Source of the DNA: Bacteroidales bacterium
GTDB lineage: Bacteria > Bacteroidota > Bacteroidia > Bacteroidales > Muribaculaceae
NCBI GenBank assembly: GCA_004553485.1
Contig: SFLG01000064.1
Span: forward strand, 1 to 31,154
Direction of reading: 5' to 3'
Length of the DNA: 31,154 nucleotides
Positions 1-8,126 of the stretch are shown piece by piece. A model generated the notes under the pieces. That model was not told the DNA's origin. It searched no databases and saw nothing but the letters and a program-made list of their open reading frames with translations. Position 1 is the first letter of the stretch. Every line of letters starts with the position of its first letter. A program made the translations under genes and the position numbers.

Positions 1-115
1 CGGTGTCGGCCACGTTGTGCACGTCGGTGTCGGCCACGCCAAGGGCGTCGGCTATTTTTTTTGCTACGCCGGCGGTGGTGCCGGTCTGTGATCCGTAGAA
101 TATTCCGTATTTCAT
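1..115 (-). CDS. Flavodoxin, 5' end only (cut by window edge)
   Basis: Reading the minus strand from the ATG at 115 gives MKYGIFYGSQTGTTAGVAKK and continues to the window edge, 38 residues in all. The segment F-Y-G-S-Q-T-G-T-T is the FMN phosphate-binding loop at the N-terminus of short-chain flavodoxins, followed by the usual first helix (VAKKIADALG). Flavodoxins are small soluble electron carriers that can replace ferredoxin. Only the start is present, so length and cofactor residues further on cannot be checked. A terminator at 231-272 separates it from the phosphohexomutase gene upstream on the same strand, so it probably has its own promoter, but I see no perfect TAnnTTTG box. Confidence 0.85.
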   Translation of the reverse strand, partial: MKYGIFYGSQTGTTAGVAKKIADALGVADTDVHNVADT

Positions 116-136
116 GTTAGTGGGTTTAGAGTAATC

Positions 137-172
137 TTATCAGAGGTATAAGAGTTATCAGAGATACCGGGG
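137..172. repeat. Short degenerate 9-bp-period array upstream of flavodoxin
   Basis: The 12-mer TTATCAGAGGTA at 137-148 recurs with one change at 155-166, 18 bp later, and intermediate units fit a 9-bp step (TATCAGAGG at 138, TATAAGAGT at 147, TATCAGAGA at 156). It resembles the clearer 9-bp arrays elsewhere in the window but is short, so the assignment is tentative. It lies in the leader or promoter region of the flavodoxin gene. Confidence 0.4.
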
Positions 173-230
173 GGCTGATGCCAACTATATAACGTTGGAG
201 TGGGGGTGGCGGTTCACCGGTGGGAAGGGC

Positions 231-272
231 ACAAAAAACCGACACCCGTGCCGGAGTGGGCGCGGGTGTCGG
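231..272 (-). terminator. Rho-independent terminator after the phosphohexomutase gene
   Basis: On the minus strand CCGACACCCG (263-272) pairs perfectly with CGGGTGTCGG (239-248), a 10-bp stem followed by a T run (the A run at 233-238 on the plus strand). It lies about 30 bp after the phosphohexomutase stop codon. Confidence 0.9.
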
Positions 273-301
273 AGACTATGTTGATTGACTATGATTGGGC
301 G

Positions 302-1924
302 TTAGGCTATGCCGAGGTCTTTCTTGATGACTTCGATTTTGCCGGCGGCGGCGACGTTGAGCTCGTCGTATTGGGCCACGTCGGTCATCTTGTCGTGAAC
401 CTCGATGTAGAACTTGATCTTAGGCTCTGTGCCCGAGGGACGTACCGAAACCTTCGAGCCGTCGGCGGTGGCGTTGTTGCGGAATTTCACCATCATGGCC
501 TTGATCTCGTCGGCACCGGTCTTGCCGGGACGTACAACCGAGATGCCTTCCTCGTGGCTGTAGCCGTTCTTGAGGTAGATGTCCTGCAGCATGTCCATGT
601 AGTTCATGCCGCGGTCGCGTGCCCATGCGGCGATTTCGGCCATCAGCGAGATTGCCGATACCGAGTCCTTGTCGCGGCAGAAGCTCTCGGCCATGAAGCC
701 GTAGCTCTCCTCGCCGCCGCCGATGTAGCGGCCCTTGCCCTCCTGCTCGCGGATGACGTTGGCAATCCATTTGAAGCCGGTGTAGCAGTCGTAGAGGGTG
801 ATGCCCTGGTTGTCGGCGATAGAGCGGATGGTCTCGGTGGTGACGATGGTCTTGACGGCGTATTCGTCGCCTTTGAGCAGGCCGAGCTCGCGGTAGCGCA
901 CCATGATGTAGTTGAGCAGGATCATTACAATCTGGTTGCCGTTGATGAGCACGTAGTTGCCCTTGCGGTCGCGGGCTACACAGCCGATGCGGTCGGCGTC
1001 GGGGTCCGAGGCGAAGATGACGTCGGCGTCAGTCTCCTTGGCGCGCTCGATGGCCATTGCCATTGCCGAAGGTACTTCGGGGTTGGGCGAGACGACAGTG
1101 GGGAAGTCGCCCGAGGGAATGTCCTGCTCGGGGACGTGGATGATGTTGGTGAAGCCGTAGTTGCGCAGCGACTCGGGGACGAGCTTGACGCCGGTGCCGT
1201 GGATGGGGGTGTAGACAATCTTGATGTCGTGGTGGCGTTTGATGACTTCGGGGTCGAGCGAGAGGCTCTTGACGGCCTGCAGGAAGGCGGCGTCGATGTC
1301 GGCGCCTATGCTGACGATGAGGTCGGGGTTGCCTTTGAACTTGATTTCGCTCACGCTCTTGATTTTGTTGACGTGCTCGATAATCTTGGTGTCGTGGGGA
1401 GCGAGCACCTGGGCGCCGTCTTCCCAGTATGCCTTGTAGCCGTTATACTCCTTGGGGTTGTGCGAGGCGGTGATGTTGACGCCGCTCTGGCAGTTGAGGT
1501 GACGTATGGCGAACGAAAGCTCGGGGGTGGGGCGGAAGTCCTCGAAGAGGTAAACCTTGATGCCATTGGCGCTGAAGATGTTGGCGACGGTCTCGGCGAA
1601 GTAGCGCGAGTTGTGGCGCACGTCGTGGCCTACGACAACTTTGATTTCGCCCTCGGGGAAGGCCTCCTTGAGGTAGTTGGCGAGGCCCTGGGTGGCGGCG
1701 CCGACGGTGTAGATGTTCATGCGGTTGCTGCCGGGGCCCATGATGCCGCGCAGGCCGCCTGTGCCGAACTCGAGGTCCTTGTAGAACGACTCGATGAGGT
1801 TTGTCTTGTCCTCGGCGTCAAGCATTTCCTGTACTGCCTTGCGGGTGGCTTCGTCGTACTCTTCGCTGAGCCACTGCTGTGCTTTCGCAGTGACTTCTTT
1901 GATAAGGTCTGTATTATTGGCCAT
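302..1924 (-). CDS. Phospho-sugar mutase (phosphoglucomutase/phosphomannomutase)
   Basis: A 540-residue member of the alpha-D-phosphohexomutase superfamily, which interconverts hexose 1- and 6-phosphates in the cytosol. All four signature loops are visible: the phosphoserine loop TASHNP (152-157, catalytic Ser154), the metal loop DPDADR (307-312), the sugar-specificity loop GGGEESYG (402-409) and the phosphate-binding loop RPSGTEPK (495-502). Family members carrying GEESYG often accept glucose phosphates, but the substrate cannot be fixed from sequence. Between FRNN (481-484) and ADGSKVSVRPSG the protein appears about 40 residues shorter than Bacteroidetes homologues as I remember them, which are near 580 residues. 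The gene stands alone: a terminator follows it and a dispersed repeat lies upstream. Confidence 0.92.
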   Translation of the reverse strand: MANNTDLIKEVTAKAQQWLSEEYDEATRKAVQEMLDAEDKTNLIESFYKDLEFGTGGLRGIMGPGSNRMNIYTVGAATQGLANYLKEAFPEGEIKVVVGHDVRHNSRYFAETVANIFSANGIKVYLFEDFRPTPELSFAIRHLNCQSGVNITASHNPKEYNGYKAYWEDGAQVLAPHDTKIIEHVNKIKSVSEIKFKGNPDLIVSIGADIDAAFLQAVKSLSLDPEVIKRHHDIKIVYTPIHGTGVKLVPESLRNYGFTNIIHVPEQDIPSGDFPTVVSPNPEVPSAMAMAIERAKETDADVIFASDPDADRIGCVARDRKGNYVLINGNQIVMILLNYIMVRYRELGLLKGDEYAVKTIVTTETIRSIADNQGITLYDCYTGFKWIANVIREQEGKGRYIGGGEESYGFMAESFCRDKDSVSAISLMAEIAAWARDRGMNYMDMLQDIYLKNGYSHEEGISVVRPGKTGADEIKAMMVKFRNNATADGSKVSVRPSGTEPKIKFYIEVHDKMTDVAQYDELNVAAAGKIEVIKKDLGIA

Positions 1925-1983
1925 AATTCGGAATGGGGGAGATTGGGGTTATGTTAATTATGTATTTATCGTATGTCTTATAT

Positions 1984-2085
1984 CTAAGAGCCCGTTCCCC
2001 TGATTTATGTTAACGCAGGGCGGACAACTTTTGAGTAGATTCGTCGTTAAGGTGAAGGAGTTATGGGGTTCCATAACGACTGAAC
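1984..2085 (+). repeat. Dispersed ~99-bp repeat, copy 1
   Basis: Positions 1987-2085 match 31025-31122 almost base for base, the differences being a small change near 2000 and one substitution at 2019. It starts with the 13-mer AGAGCCCGTTCCC (1987-1999) and ends one base before the GH9 stop codon (complement of 2087-2089). Inside, GTTATGG (2060-2066) pairs with CCATAAC (2071-2077) across a GGTT loop. GTCGTTA (2043-2049) can instead pair with TAACGAC (2074-2080), so the two stems are mutually exclusive. No open reading frame of note. It may be a MITE-like remnant or a REP-like structural element. Confidence 0.9.
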
Positions 2086-2086
2086 G

Positions 2087-3904
2087 TCAGCGGGCTCCCG
2101 CGGCCGACAGTGTGCCGAGCATAAAGGTCAGCGATGCAGTGCCGTCCATGGTGGGCTCGTTGGTCGAGTAGTCCGAGTAGTCGTCGTGGTAGACCACGGT
2201 GTCGTTCTGCACGTCGGCGTACGGGTCGCTGCCGCGGCGCAGATGCACGCCCCAGAGCGACTTGAACTTTGACGTGTAGATGGGCCCGTCGACCAGTCCG
2301 CCCGTCAGCCATTCGCGTCCCGGGCGTCCCTGGACGGTGAGGTCGGTCATGGCCGAATGTGGGTCGGCGGGCGAGGCGGCAACGCTGTCGGGCACTATCA
2401 TCATCACCTGGTTCCACGGGTTTGTGCCGAACAGCCAGTCGCGCACCGCCGTCTCGGCCTCGGCAAACTGCCTGTCGCCGGTGAGCTGCCGGTACAGCAT
2501 GGCCTGGGTGACGAAGGCCACGGCCAGGTTGTTGGAGCACCAGATGAAGGGGATGCCGTTGAGGAAGGCGTTGTCGCTGCCACGTTCGGCCACGCGCCGC
2601 AGGCCCGAGCGCATGTTGCGCACAAACTCGTCGCGGCGTCGTCCGTCGGTCTGTGCCGCCAGCTCGTAATGGCCCAGGTTGACAAAGGGATACCACTGGT
2701 AGTGGTCGGCCGAGTCGGCGCCCATCCACGGCGTGACGGGCTCCATACGGCCGTAGGCCACGGCGTCGGCCATCATCGCGCTGTCGCCGCCCAGCAGGCG
2801 GTGGCGGGCCATGGCGGCAAGCTCCATGTCGTCGGTCCAGTTGTCCTCTTCATAATAATAAGGTGAGACCGTGCAGGCCGTCTGGCAAGCTCCGGGGTTG
2901 GCTTTGGCGACGGCGTAGGCGTTGGCCGAGCGGGCGGCCAGGTCGTCGGCGAAGGCGGGGTCGCTTTTGCCGAAGATTTCGGCGCCGAGGGCAAAGGACG
3001 AGGCGAATTTGGCCACGGACGAGGCCAGGCCCTTCGAGTCGTTTTTGTACTGACGCAGCCCGCAGGGATGGCCCAGGCAGGGGAAGACGGGACGGTCGGC
3101 ACCCGGGCCCCAGCCGTAGTCAACGTTGTCGCCGGCGGGAGCGCCACCGTAGCGGTGGTCGCGGTCGTCGGCAATCTGGTTGAGGAAGAGAGTGTCGGAC
3201 GGATTCATCTTCACCATCCACTCCAGGCCCCAGCGCGCCTCGTCCAGGATGTCGGGGACGCCGTTGGCGCCGGGCATGCCGGAGGCGTCGTGGCTGTCGC
3301 CCCAGATGGCGGGGTTCTGGCGGTAGGCGAACAGCATCTGGTAGACGGCGTTGGCCGAGGTGGTGAGGTATTGCAGGTAGTCGGAGGCGTCGTGCCAGCC
3401 GCCGGTGACGTCGATGTGCTCGCCGTCGCGGTCGCCCGACAGCACCAGGCGTCCGTCGCGGGTGTGGCAGGCGGCGTTGTGGGCCGGGTTAAAGCCGCAG
3501 CGCTGCTGGCGCATGTACACCAGCGGCATCTCGTGCAGGCTGTGGCGCGAGTATGCGTCGTCGCCGATGTAGATTTTGCGCGAGTCGAGTGTGCGGCCGT
3601 CGGCACCGCGCATTTCCATGGTATATTCGCCGGGCTGTCTGCGGCCGGTGAAGTAGATGCGGGCGGCGTGCTTCTTGGGCGCCCAGGGTGCCGTCGTCCG
3701 CACCGAGTCGACGCCCGTTGCGCCGTCGGGGCCGCTGAGGACGAACTGCAGCTCGCTCACGGGCGTGTCGCCGGAGTAAACGGCTACTTTGATGTCGTCG
3801 GTGAGGTAGCCTATCTGATTGACTTTCAACGGGCTTGTCTGTGCCGATGCGACAGCGGCGCAGGCCACGGCAACGATGGCGGCGGCAAGGATTTTGATTT
3901 TCAC
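2087..3904 (-). CDS. Secreted glycoside hydrolase family 9 (endoglucanase-like)
   Basis: From the GTG at 3904 the protein has 605 residues and opens with a clean signal peptide (basic KIK, hydrophobic core, ASAQ near residue 22). An in-frame ATG at 3973 would add 23 polar residues before this signal and overlap cdsA, so I prefer the GTG. Next comes an N-terminal Ig-like domain of the CelD_N type (KVNQIGYLT onward, roughly 25-115), then the alpha/alpha-barrel. GGWHDASDY (168-176) carries the paired Asp of GH9 that activates water, and NEPTMDGTA near the end carries the likely acid Glu583. The Cys/His segment QRCGFNPAHNAACH is also typical. GH9 enzymes cut beta-1,4-glucans or related glycans by inversion. 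There is no carbohydrate-binding module, sorting domain or neighbouring SusC/D pair, so the target glycan is unknown. Confidence 0.88.
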   Translation of the reverse strand: MKIKILAAAIVAVACAAVASAQTSPLKVNQIGYLTDDIKVAVYSGDTPVSELQFVLSGPDGATGVDSVRTTAPWAPKKHAARIYFTGRRQPGEYTMEMRGADGRTLDSRKIYIGDDAYSRHSLHEMPLVYMRQQRCGFNPAHNAACHTRDGRLVLSGDRDGEHIDVTGGWHDASDYLQYLTTSANAVYQMLFAYRQNPAIWGDSHDASGMPGANGVPDILDEARWGLEWMVKMNPSDTLFLNQIADDRDHRYGGAPAGDNVDYGWGPGADRPVFPCLGHPCGLRQYKNDSKGLASSVAKFASSFALGAEIFGKSDPAFADDLAARSANAYAVAKANPGACQTACTVSPYYYEEDNWTDDMELAAMARHRLLGGDSAMMADAVAYGRMEPVTPWMGADSADHYQWYPFVNLGHYELAAQTDGRRRDEFVRNMRSGLRRVAERGSDNAFLNGIPFIWCSNNLAVAFVTQAMLYRQLTGDRQFAEAETAVRDWLFGTNPWNQVMMIVPDSVAASPADPHSAMTDLTVQGRPGREWLTGGLVDGPIYTSKFKSLWGVHLRRGSDPYADVQNDTVVYHDDYSDYSTNEPTMDGTASLTFMLGTLSAAGAR

Positions 3905-3953
3905 GGGTTTGGGTCTAAGGTATATTGTAAATTGACAGTGTGGCCGTCTGCGG

Positions 3954-4856
3954 TCAGATGAGGTTGAAGACAAGCAACAGCACGAAGCTGACCGGAGCGA
4001 CGAAGAGGAGCGAGTCGATGCGGTCGAGGATACCGCCGTGGCCGGGGATGAGGTTGCCCGAGTCTTTGACGCCGGCGGTGCGCTTGAGCTGCGACTCGAA
4101 GAGGTCGCCCCAGGTCGACAGCACGCTCACGCAGGCACCGAAGAGTGCACCGGCCCACCAGTCCCCCATGCCGGCCCATCCGGCCAGCAGGGCACCGGCT
4201 GCCACGCAGCAGGCAAAACCGCCCCAGAAGCCCTCCCAGCTCTTTTTGGGCGAGAGGCGCTCGCACAGGCGATGTTTGCCCAGGGTGCAGCCGAAGCAGA
4301 AGGCGCCCGTGTCGTTGACCCATATCAGGATGAACATCGTCAGCACGGCGTTGGTGAAGATGCCGGGGACAAAGGTCAGCTCGAAGCCGGGGATGCCGGT
4401 GTTGGTGAGCATACCCAAAAAGCACAGCAGGCTCATGGGCACGGCCACGTAGAGGAAGCCGGTGAGCGAGGCGGCGCACGAGCTTACGGCATCGCCATTC
4501 TGCAGACGCAGCGAGGCCGCCAGACGTGCCATCAGGCACAGTATCAGCAGCATAAGACCGGAGCCGGCGCTGGTAAGGGTGTTGTAGAGGAAGATGTCGC
4601 CGGTGTTGTCGAAGGTGTAGGCGGTTACTCCGGCCGTACATACCGCCAGCAGCGCCGACGCCATGTCGAGGGCGCGGATGGCCCACGGGGCGGCGTTGCC
4701 CTGGCAGTGGGCGATGAGGTTCTGGTATTCGTGTATGCCCAAACAGGTGAACAGAACTGTCATGGCAAAGAAGTACCAGCCGCCGGCCAGCGTGCAGAAC
4801 ACGATGAGGGCTACATAAACGGCACCTGACAGGGCGCGCACCAATATTTTATTCAT
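3954..4856 (-). CDS. cdsA: Phosphatidate cytidylyltransferase (CDP-diglyceride synthase)
   Basis: This 300-residue integral membrane protein makes CDP-diacylglycerol from phosphatidate and CTP, the branch point for membrane phospholipids. It shows about eight hydrophobic segments and the conserved C-terminal half: NDTGAF (181-186), SPKKSWEG (202-209), GDLFESQLKR (250-259) and the CdsA signature PGHGGILDRID (271-281), whose acidic residues bind metal. Length is normal for the family. The GH9 gene begins about 50 bp downstream on the same strand and may be co-transcribed. A perfect -7 box at 5002-5009 gives cdsA its own promoter, immediately next to a 9-bp repeat array. Confidence 0.96.
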   Translation of the reverse strand: MNKILVRALSGAVYVALIVFCTLAGGWYFFAMTVLFTCLGIHEYQNLIAHCQGNAAPWAIRALDMASALLAVCTAGVTAYTFDNTGDIFLYNTLTSAGSGLMLLILCLMARLAASLRLQNGDAVSSCAASLTGFLYVAVPMSLLCFLGMLTNTGIPGFELTFVPGIFTNAVLTMFILIWVNDTGAFCFGCTLGKHRLCERLSPKKSWEGFWGGFACCVAAGALLAGWAGMGDWWAGALFGACVSVLSTWGDLFESQLKRTAGVKDSGNLIPGHGGILDRIDSLLFVAPVSFVLLLVFNLI

Positions 4857-5001
4857 AATCAGTATGTTGGTGTTAGTCTGTTAGTCTATGAGTTGTTGTG
4901 TATGTGACGGCCGGCGCGGCGGGGCGTCGGCCCGTCCGGTGTTGTCATTTGAAAAATTCGTGCTTTTGTAAGAATTTTCATCTTAATTGCGGTATTATAC
5001 G

Positions 5002-5009
5002 CAAAAGTA
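5002..5009 (-). promoter_or_regulatory. Bacteroidetes-type promoter for cdsA
   Basis: The minus strand reads TACTTTTG, a perfect match to the Bacteroidetes -7 consensus TAnnTTTG, about 145 bp upstream of the cdsA ATG. No clear -33 TTTG is seen; that position falls at the edge of the 9-bp repeat array (5022-5094), so the array could influence promoter strength. Confidence 0.6.
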
Positions 5010-5021
5010 GTAATTTTTATT

Positions 5022-5094
5022 TAGCTAAGGTAGCTATTATAGCTAAAATAGCTAATGTAGCTATGATAGCCAAGGTAGGCGGGGGTAGCCGGGG
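5022..5094. repeat. 9-bp-period tandem array A (TAGCTAnnn)
   Basis: Eight units start at 5022, 5031, 5040, 5049, 5058, 5067, 5076 and, after one extra base, 5086. The first five are TAGCTA plus three variable bases; the last three drift to TAGCCAAGG, TAGGCGGGG and TAGCCGGGG as they approach the protease stop codon (5106-5108). The array therefore lies 11 bp 3' of that gene and just upstream of the cdsA promoter. Confidence 0.93.
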
Positions 5095-5105
5095 CGGGTC
5101 GGTGC

Positions 5106-7178
5106 TCAGCGCAGGACGATTTTCTCGGCGAGGCGGCCGTGGCGACGGATGTAGATGCCGGGGCCGGGGTTGGTGACACGGCGGCCGGTGAGGTCGAAGT
5201 ACTCGGGCTCGGTGTCGGCGGGGGCGTCGGGCGTGATGGCGTTGATGCCGGCCATTTCGTTGAGCTTGTTAAGGCCGGCCACGGCGTCGATTGCTCCGGC
5301 GCCGCCCCAGCGGGGGTTGGCGTCATCGCCGGGGATGTATGCCGTCTCGGCGGCGACCTTGCGGGCGGTGTGGACGTCGAGGGTAGGGTGGGCCTGTGCC
5401 CAGAGGGCTATCACGCCGGCCACGGCGGGCGAGGCCATGGAGGTGCCGCACTGCTGTGCCCAGGCATAGTCGGTGCCGTCGACGGTCTGGCGGTGGGCGA
5501 TAATCTCGTCGGGGTGTTTGGCGGCATAGGGGCCGCTCATCGCCGAGACGACGGTGTTGCCGGGTGCGCAGATGTCGGGCATGACGCGGCCGTTGCGCAA
5601 GGTGCCGTACGAGCTGAACACCGCCGGCGTGTCAAGGTCGTAGCCGAAGGTCTGCCCGGTGTCGGACCCCCACACCGGCGAGGTGTTGCGGGTGCTCCAT
5701 GCTCCCACGCCGATGACGGCGTCGCTGCTGCACAGGTCGCTGATCGAAAATTCGGAGGTGCCGTCCACCTTTCCCGGTGTGCCGTAGCGGCGCATGAAGG
5801 TGAGGATGCCGTCGGTGCAGGCGTCAAAGCTGAAGCCGTCGCGCCCGCGCAGCTCCCAGCCCATCACGTAGCGCGCCCAGGGGGTGCCGGGGATGGTGGC
5901 CTCCGAGAGCATCGAGTAGTCAAGTGAGATGTTGAAGCGGTTGTTTTCGGGACTGACGCCCCAGGCGACGGCCACGCGGCTCCCTTTCAGCAGGTCGGCG
6001 GTGGCCGGGACGTCGGCGGCGTCGAAGATGGCCTCGCCTTCGGCCTTGCCCGTGGCGGGGCCGAACCAGTCGGTGAGGTGGACGAATTTGCCGTCTACCT
6101 GGTCGTAGACGACGATGCGGACGTCGCAGGTCTGCGCGTCGGCGCTCCAGATGTCCATTGCGCCGCGGATGTCGAAGCCCGTCCACGTGGTGGCGTTTTC
6201 CCACATCGTGCCGATGGTGGGCAGGCCGTCGGTACGCCCCGGCGAGTCGGGCCCGAGGGTGTGGCGCAGGGTGACGTTGGAGTTGCCGTTGTTGCCGGCG
6301 CTGAAGACGATGATGGCCTCGCGCCCCAGCAGGCTGAGGTATTGGCCTACCAGGTCGGTGCCGTCGTGGGGGCCGAGGTACGAGCCCACCGACAGGTTTA
6401 TCACGCACGGCATGTCGCGCTCGCGGGCGTAGGCGATGATGTCCTCGATGCCCGCCAGCATGGACACGTCGGTGAGGTAGCTGCGCGAGACGGCCAGAAC
6501 AGCCTCCGTCGCCACGCCGTGGTACGGGTTGCCGGTGTATCCGCCGCCGAGGATGTTGAGCACGTGGGTGCCGTGCCATTCCTCGTCGGTGTCGGCCTTG
6601 AGCCTGGCGCCGTTGTCGAGCGACGAGCCGGGGGCCCAGACCTCCCTGACAGCCAGCGAGTCGACGTATGTCGATACCAGTCCCAGCCGGTCCTTGAAGG
6701 CGATGTGCGACGGGTCGAAGCCCGTGTCGCAGATGCCGGCAACGACCCCTTTGCCGGTGAGGGGCAGCAGGGGGATGTCGCTGCCGTCGCTGATGCGGGC
6801 GGTGCGCACGCCCTGCCTGAGCTTGTCGCAGTTGGCGCTGGCCTTGCGGCCGATGGCGTAGCTGTCGACGTAGTGTCCGCGCGACAGCTCCTCCACTTTG
6901 TCGCGCGGGATGCAGCACAGAGCCATGTCGGCGCGGGTGTAGTAGATGACGCCGCCGAGTTCGTCAGTGATGCGGTGCAGGTCGTCGTCGCTGCTGAAGC
7001 GCACCACCATCGAGGTGTAGAGAGTGGGGCCGTCCTGGGCGGCCCGAGCCTTACACATGGCGGCGTCGCGCGCAATCTGCGTCGTTGCCAGCCTCGTGCG
7101 CGAGTCGGAGGCGGGAGTCTGTGCCGACGCCGTCAGCAGCGACAGCACAGCTATGAGAAACAGTATCTTGTATTTCAT
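5106..7178 (-). CDS. Secreted subtilisin-like serine protease (peptidase S8)
   Basis: The protein has 690 residues with an N-terminal signal peptide (MKYKILFLIAVLSLLTASAQ). The catalytic triad is Asp151 in ICDTGFD, His202 in WHGTHV and Ser580 in CGTSMASPAVAG; SAGNNG (293-298) supplies the oxyanion Asn. An insert of about 180 residues between the Asn motif and the Ser block (roughly 310-500) looks like a beta-rich domain within the protease fold, as in other large Bacteroidales S8 enzymes. The last 35 residues (EYFDLTGRRV, PGPGIYI, K at the end) resemble the final strands of a type IX secretion sorting domain, although the tail is shorter than a full domain. It probably acts outside the cytoplasm. 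The stand-alone gene is flanked by 9-bp arrays on both sides. Confidence 0.92.
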   Translation of the reverse strand: MKYKILFLIAVLSLLTASAQTPASDSRTRLATTQIARDAAMCKARAAQDGPTLYTSMVVRFSSDDDLHRITDELGGVIYYTRADMALCCIPRDKVEELSRGHYVDSYAIGRKASANCDKLRQGVRTARISDGSDIPLLPLTGKGVVAGICDTGFDPSHIAFKDRLGLVSTYVDSLAVREVWAPGSSLDNGARLKADTDEEWHGTHVLNILGGGYTGNPYHGVATEAVLAVSRSYLTDVSMLAGIEDIIAYARERDMPCVINLSVGSYLGPHDGTDLVGQYLSLLGREAIIVFSAGNNGNSNVTLRHTLGPDSPGRTDGLPTIGTMWENATTWTGFDIRGAMDIWSADAQTCDVRIVVYDQVDGKFVHLTDWFGPATGKAEGEAIFDAADVPATADLLKGSRVAVAWGVSPENNRFNISLDYSMLSEATIPGTPWARYVMGWELRGRDGFSFDACTDGILTFMRRYGTPGKVDGTSEFSISDLCSSDAVIGVGAWSTRNTSPVWGSDTGQTFGYDLDTPAVFSSYGTLRNGRVMPDICAPGNTVVSAMSGPYAAKHPDEIIAHRQTVDGTDYAWAQQCGTSMASPAVAGVIALWAQAHPTLDVHTARKVAAETAYIPGDDANPRWGGAGAIDAVAGLNKLNEMAGINAITPDAPADTEPEYFDLTGRRVTNPGPGIYIRRHGRLAEKIVLR

Positions 7179-7230
7179 TGAAATAGCAGCAGAATGACAG
7201 TATTTTGCGGTTTAGAGATACAAACCAAGG

Positions 7231-7302
7231 TAGCTAATATAGCTATTATAGCTAATTAGACCAATTAGTCTAATTGGGCTAATTGGTCTAATTGGGTTGG
7301 GG
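7231..7302. repeat. 9-bp-period tandem array B (drifting units)
   Basis: Eight contiguous 9-bp units without a single register slip: TAGCTAATA at 7231, then TAGCTATTA, TAGCTAATT, AGACCAATT, AGTCTAATT, GGGCTAATT, GGTCTAATT and GGGTTGGGG ending at 7302. Adjacent units are more alike than distant ones. The array begins at the 5' flank of the S8 protease gene and its G-rich end runs up to the DUF3332 stop codon (7322-7324). Confidence 0.93.
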
Positions 7303-7321
7303 CAGGTTGGGGCCTGCGGGG

Positions 7322-7867
7322 TTATTTTGCGGCCATGTTGGAGGCGGCGGCGAGGGCCTGGTAGGCGTAGAGGCCCTGCTGGTCGGCGGTGTAGGTGTGG
7401 AACTTGCCGTCGGGACCCGGGACGCGGATGTGGGTGTCGTCAACCCAGGCCAGGAAAACGACATCCTCGCCGTTGATGTTGGTCGACCACTCGTTGGTGG
7501 CGGGGTTGAAGTCGAGGCGCGTCGTGCTGCCGTCGGGGTTGGTGATGGTGTAGCCTTTGGGATCGGCTTTGACAAGATAGGTCTGACCGTCCTCGCCCTG
7601 GATTTTCTTGGTGCCGTGGGCAAGGGGGTTGCTGCCGCTCCAGAACTCGATGCTGTTGATTACCAGCACGTCGGCGAGGGCCGAGATTTCGTAGACGGGC
7701 AGAATCCAGAATGCGATGAATACCAGCTCGTTGACAAATTTGTTGCCTACCGACCTGTTCCAGGTGAGGAGCTTGTTGGTGAGCTGGAACGAGCCAATGC
7801 ATGAAGTAAGGGTTGAGCCTCCGAGAATCGATACTGCGAGCGCGACTGCGATGTAGGATTTTTTCAT
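7322..7867 (-). CDS. DUF3332 family lipoprotein
   Basis: This 181-residue protein has a lipoprotein signal ending in LTSC (Cys23), so it is probably anchored in a membrane. The segment after the Cys (FQLTNKLLTWNRSVGNKFVNELVF, with a hydrophobic stretch FIAFWILPVYEISALADVLVINSIEFW) is characteristic of DUF3332 as I know it. The C-terminal half is polar with short beta-like segments (TYLVKADPKGYTITNPDGS). The function of the family is not established. It stands alone between two repeat-bearing gaps, so its neighbours give no clue. The ATG at 7867 is the only start that preserves the lipoprotein signal. Confidence 0.85.
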   Translation of the reverse strand: MKKSYIAVALAVSILGGSTLTSCIGSFQLTNKLLTWNRSVGNKFVNELVFIAFWILPVYEISALADVLVINSIEFWSGSNPLAHGTKKIQGEDGQTYLVKADPKGYTITNPDGSTTRLDFNPATNEWSTNINGEDVVFLAWVDDTHIRVPGPDGKFHTYTADQQGLYAYQALAAASNMAAK

Positions 7868-7955
7868 AACCGTAAAACTTAGAGGTGTTTATGTTAATAA
7901 ATGTGTTTTATAATTTGAGTTTTGCAGCGGTCGGGGAAGGAGAGGTTGAACTATT

Positions 7956-8055
7956 GGGAGTTATGGGATAATTGTGAGTGGTGGGGGAGGGTAACCCGAA
8001 GTGGGTTGATAACTCCGTAAACTCATATACCCTTTACCCTATAAACTCATAAACC
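7956..8055. repeat. Degenerate 9-bp-period array F
   Basis: From 7956 the sequence steps in nines: GGGAGTTAT, GGGATAATT, GTGAGTGGT, GGGGGAGGG, then less regular units ending with repeats of AACTCATA (8020 and 8044). The opening unit is close to that of array E (GGGAGTAAT). The second half contains the complement (ATAACTCC near 8009), so the tract can also fold on itself. It fills the gap between the DUF3332 start and the mltF-like stop. Confidence 0.55.
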
Positions 8056-8079
8056 TTAAGTCGAGCAAGCTCAACTTAA
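8056..8079. terminator. Inverted repeat 3' of the lytic transglycosylase gene
   Basis: TTAAGT (8056-8061) pairs with ACTTAA (8074-8079), and GAGC (8063-8066) with GCTC (8069-8072) across an AA loop, with one C/A mismatch between the stems. It lies about 48 bp beyond the mltF-like stop on the minus strand. No T run follows directly, so it could be an mRNA 3' end, a processing site or simply a repeat. A long T-rich tract (A-rich on plus, 8104-8123) sits between it and the stop codon. Confidence 0.45.
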
Positions 8080-8126
8080 ATTTATAGTTGAAGCCTTAAT
8101 TATTAAAAAACAAAACAAAAAAAAGT

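Noticed and set aside
3905..3973. ATG start for the GH9 gene at 3973
   Set aside because: It would place 23 polar residues ahead of a good signal peptide and overlap cdsA; GTG at 3904 fits better.
5022..7302. CRISPR-like array
   Set aside because: Units are 9 bp with no spacers and no cas genes nearby; they are tandem repeats.
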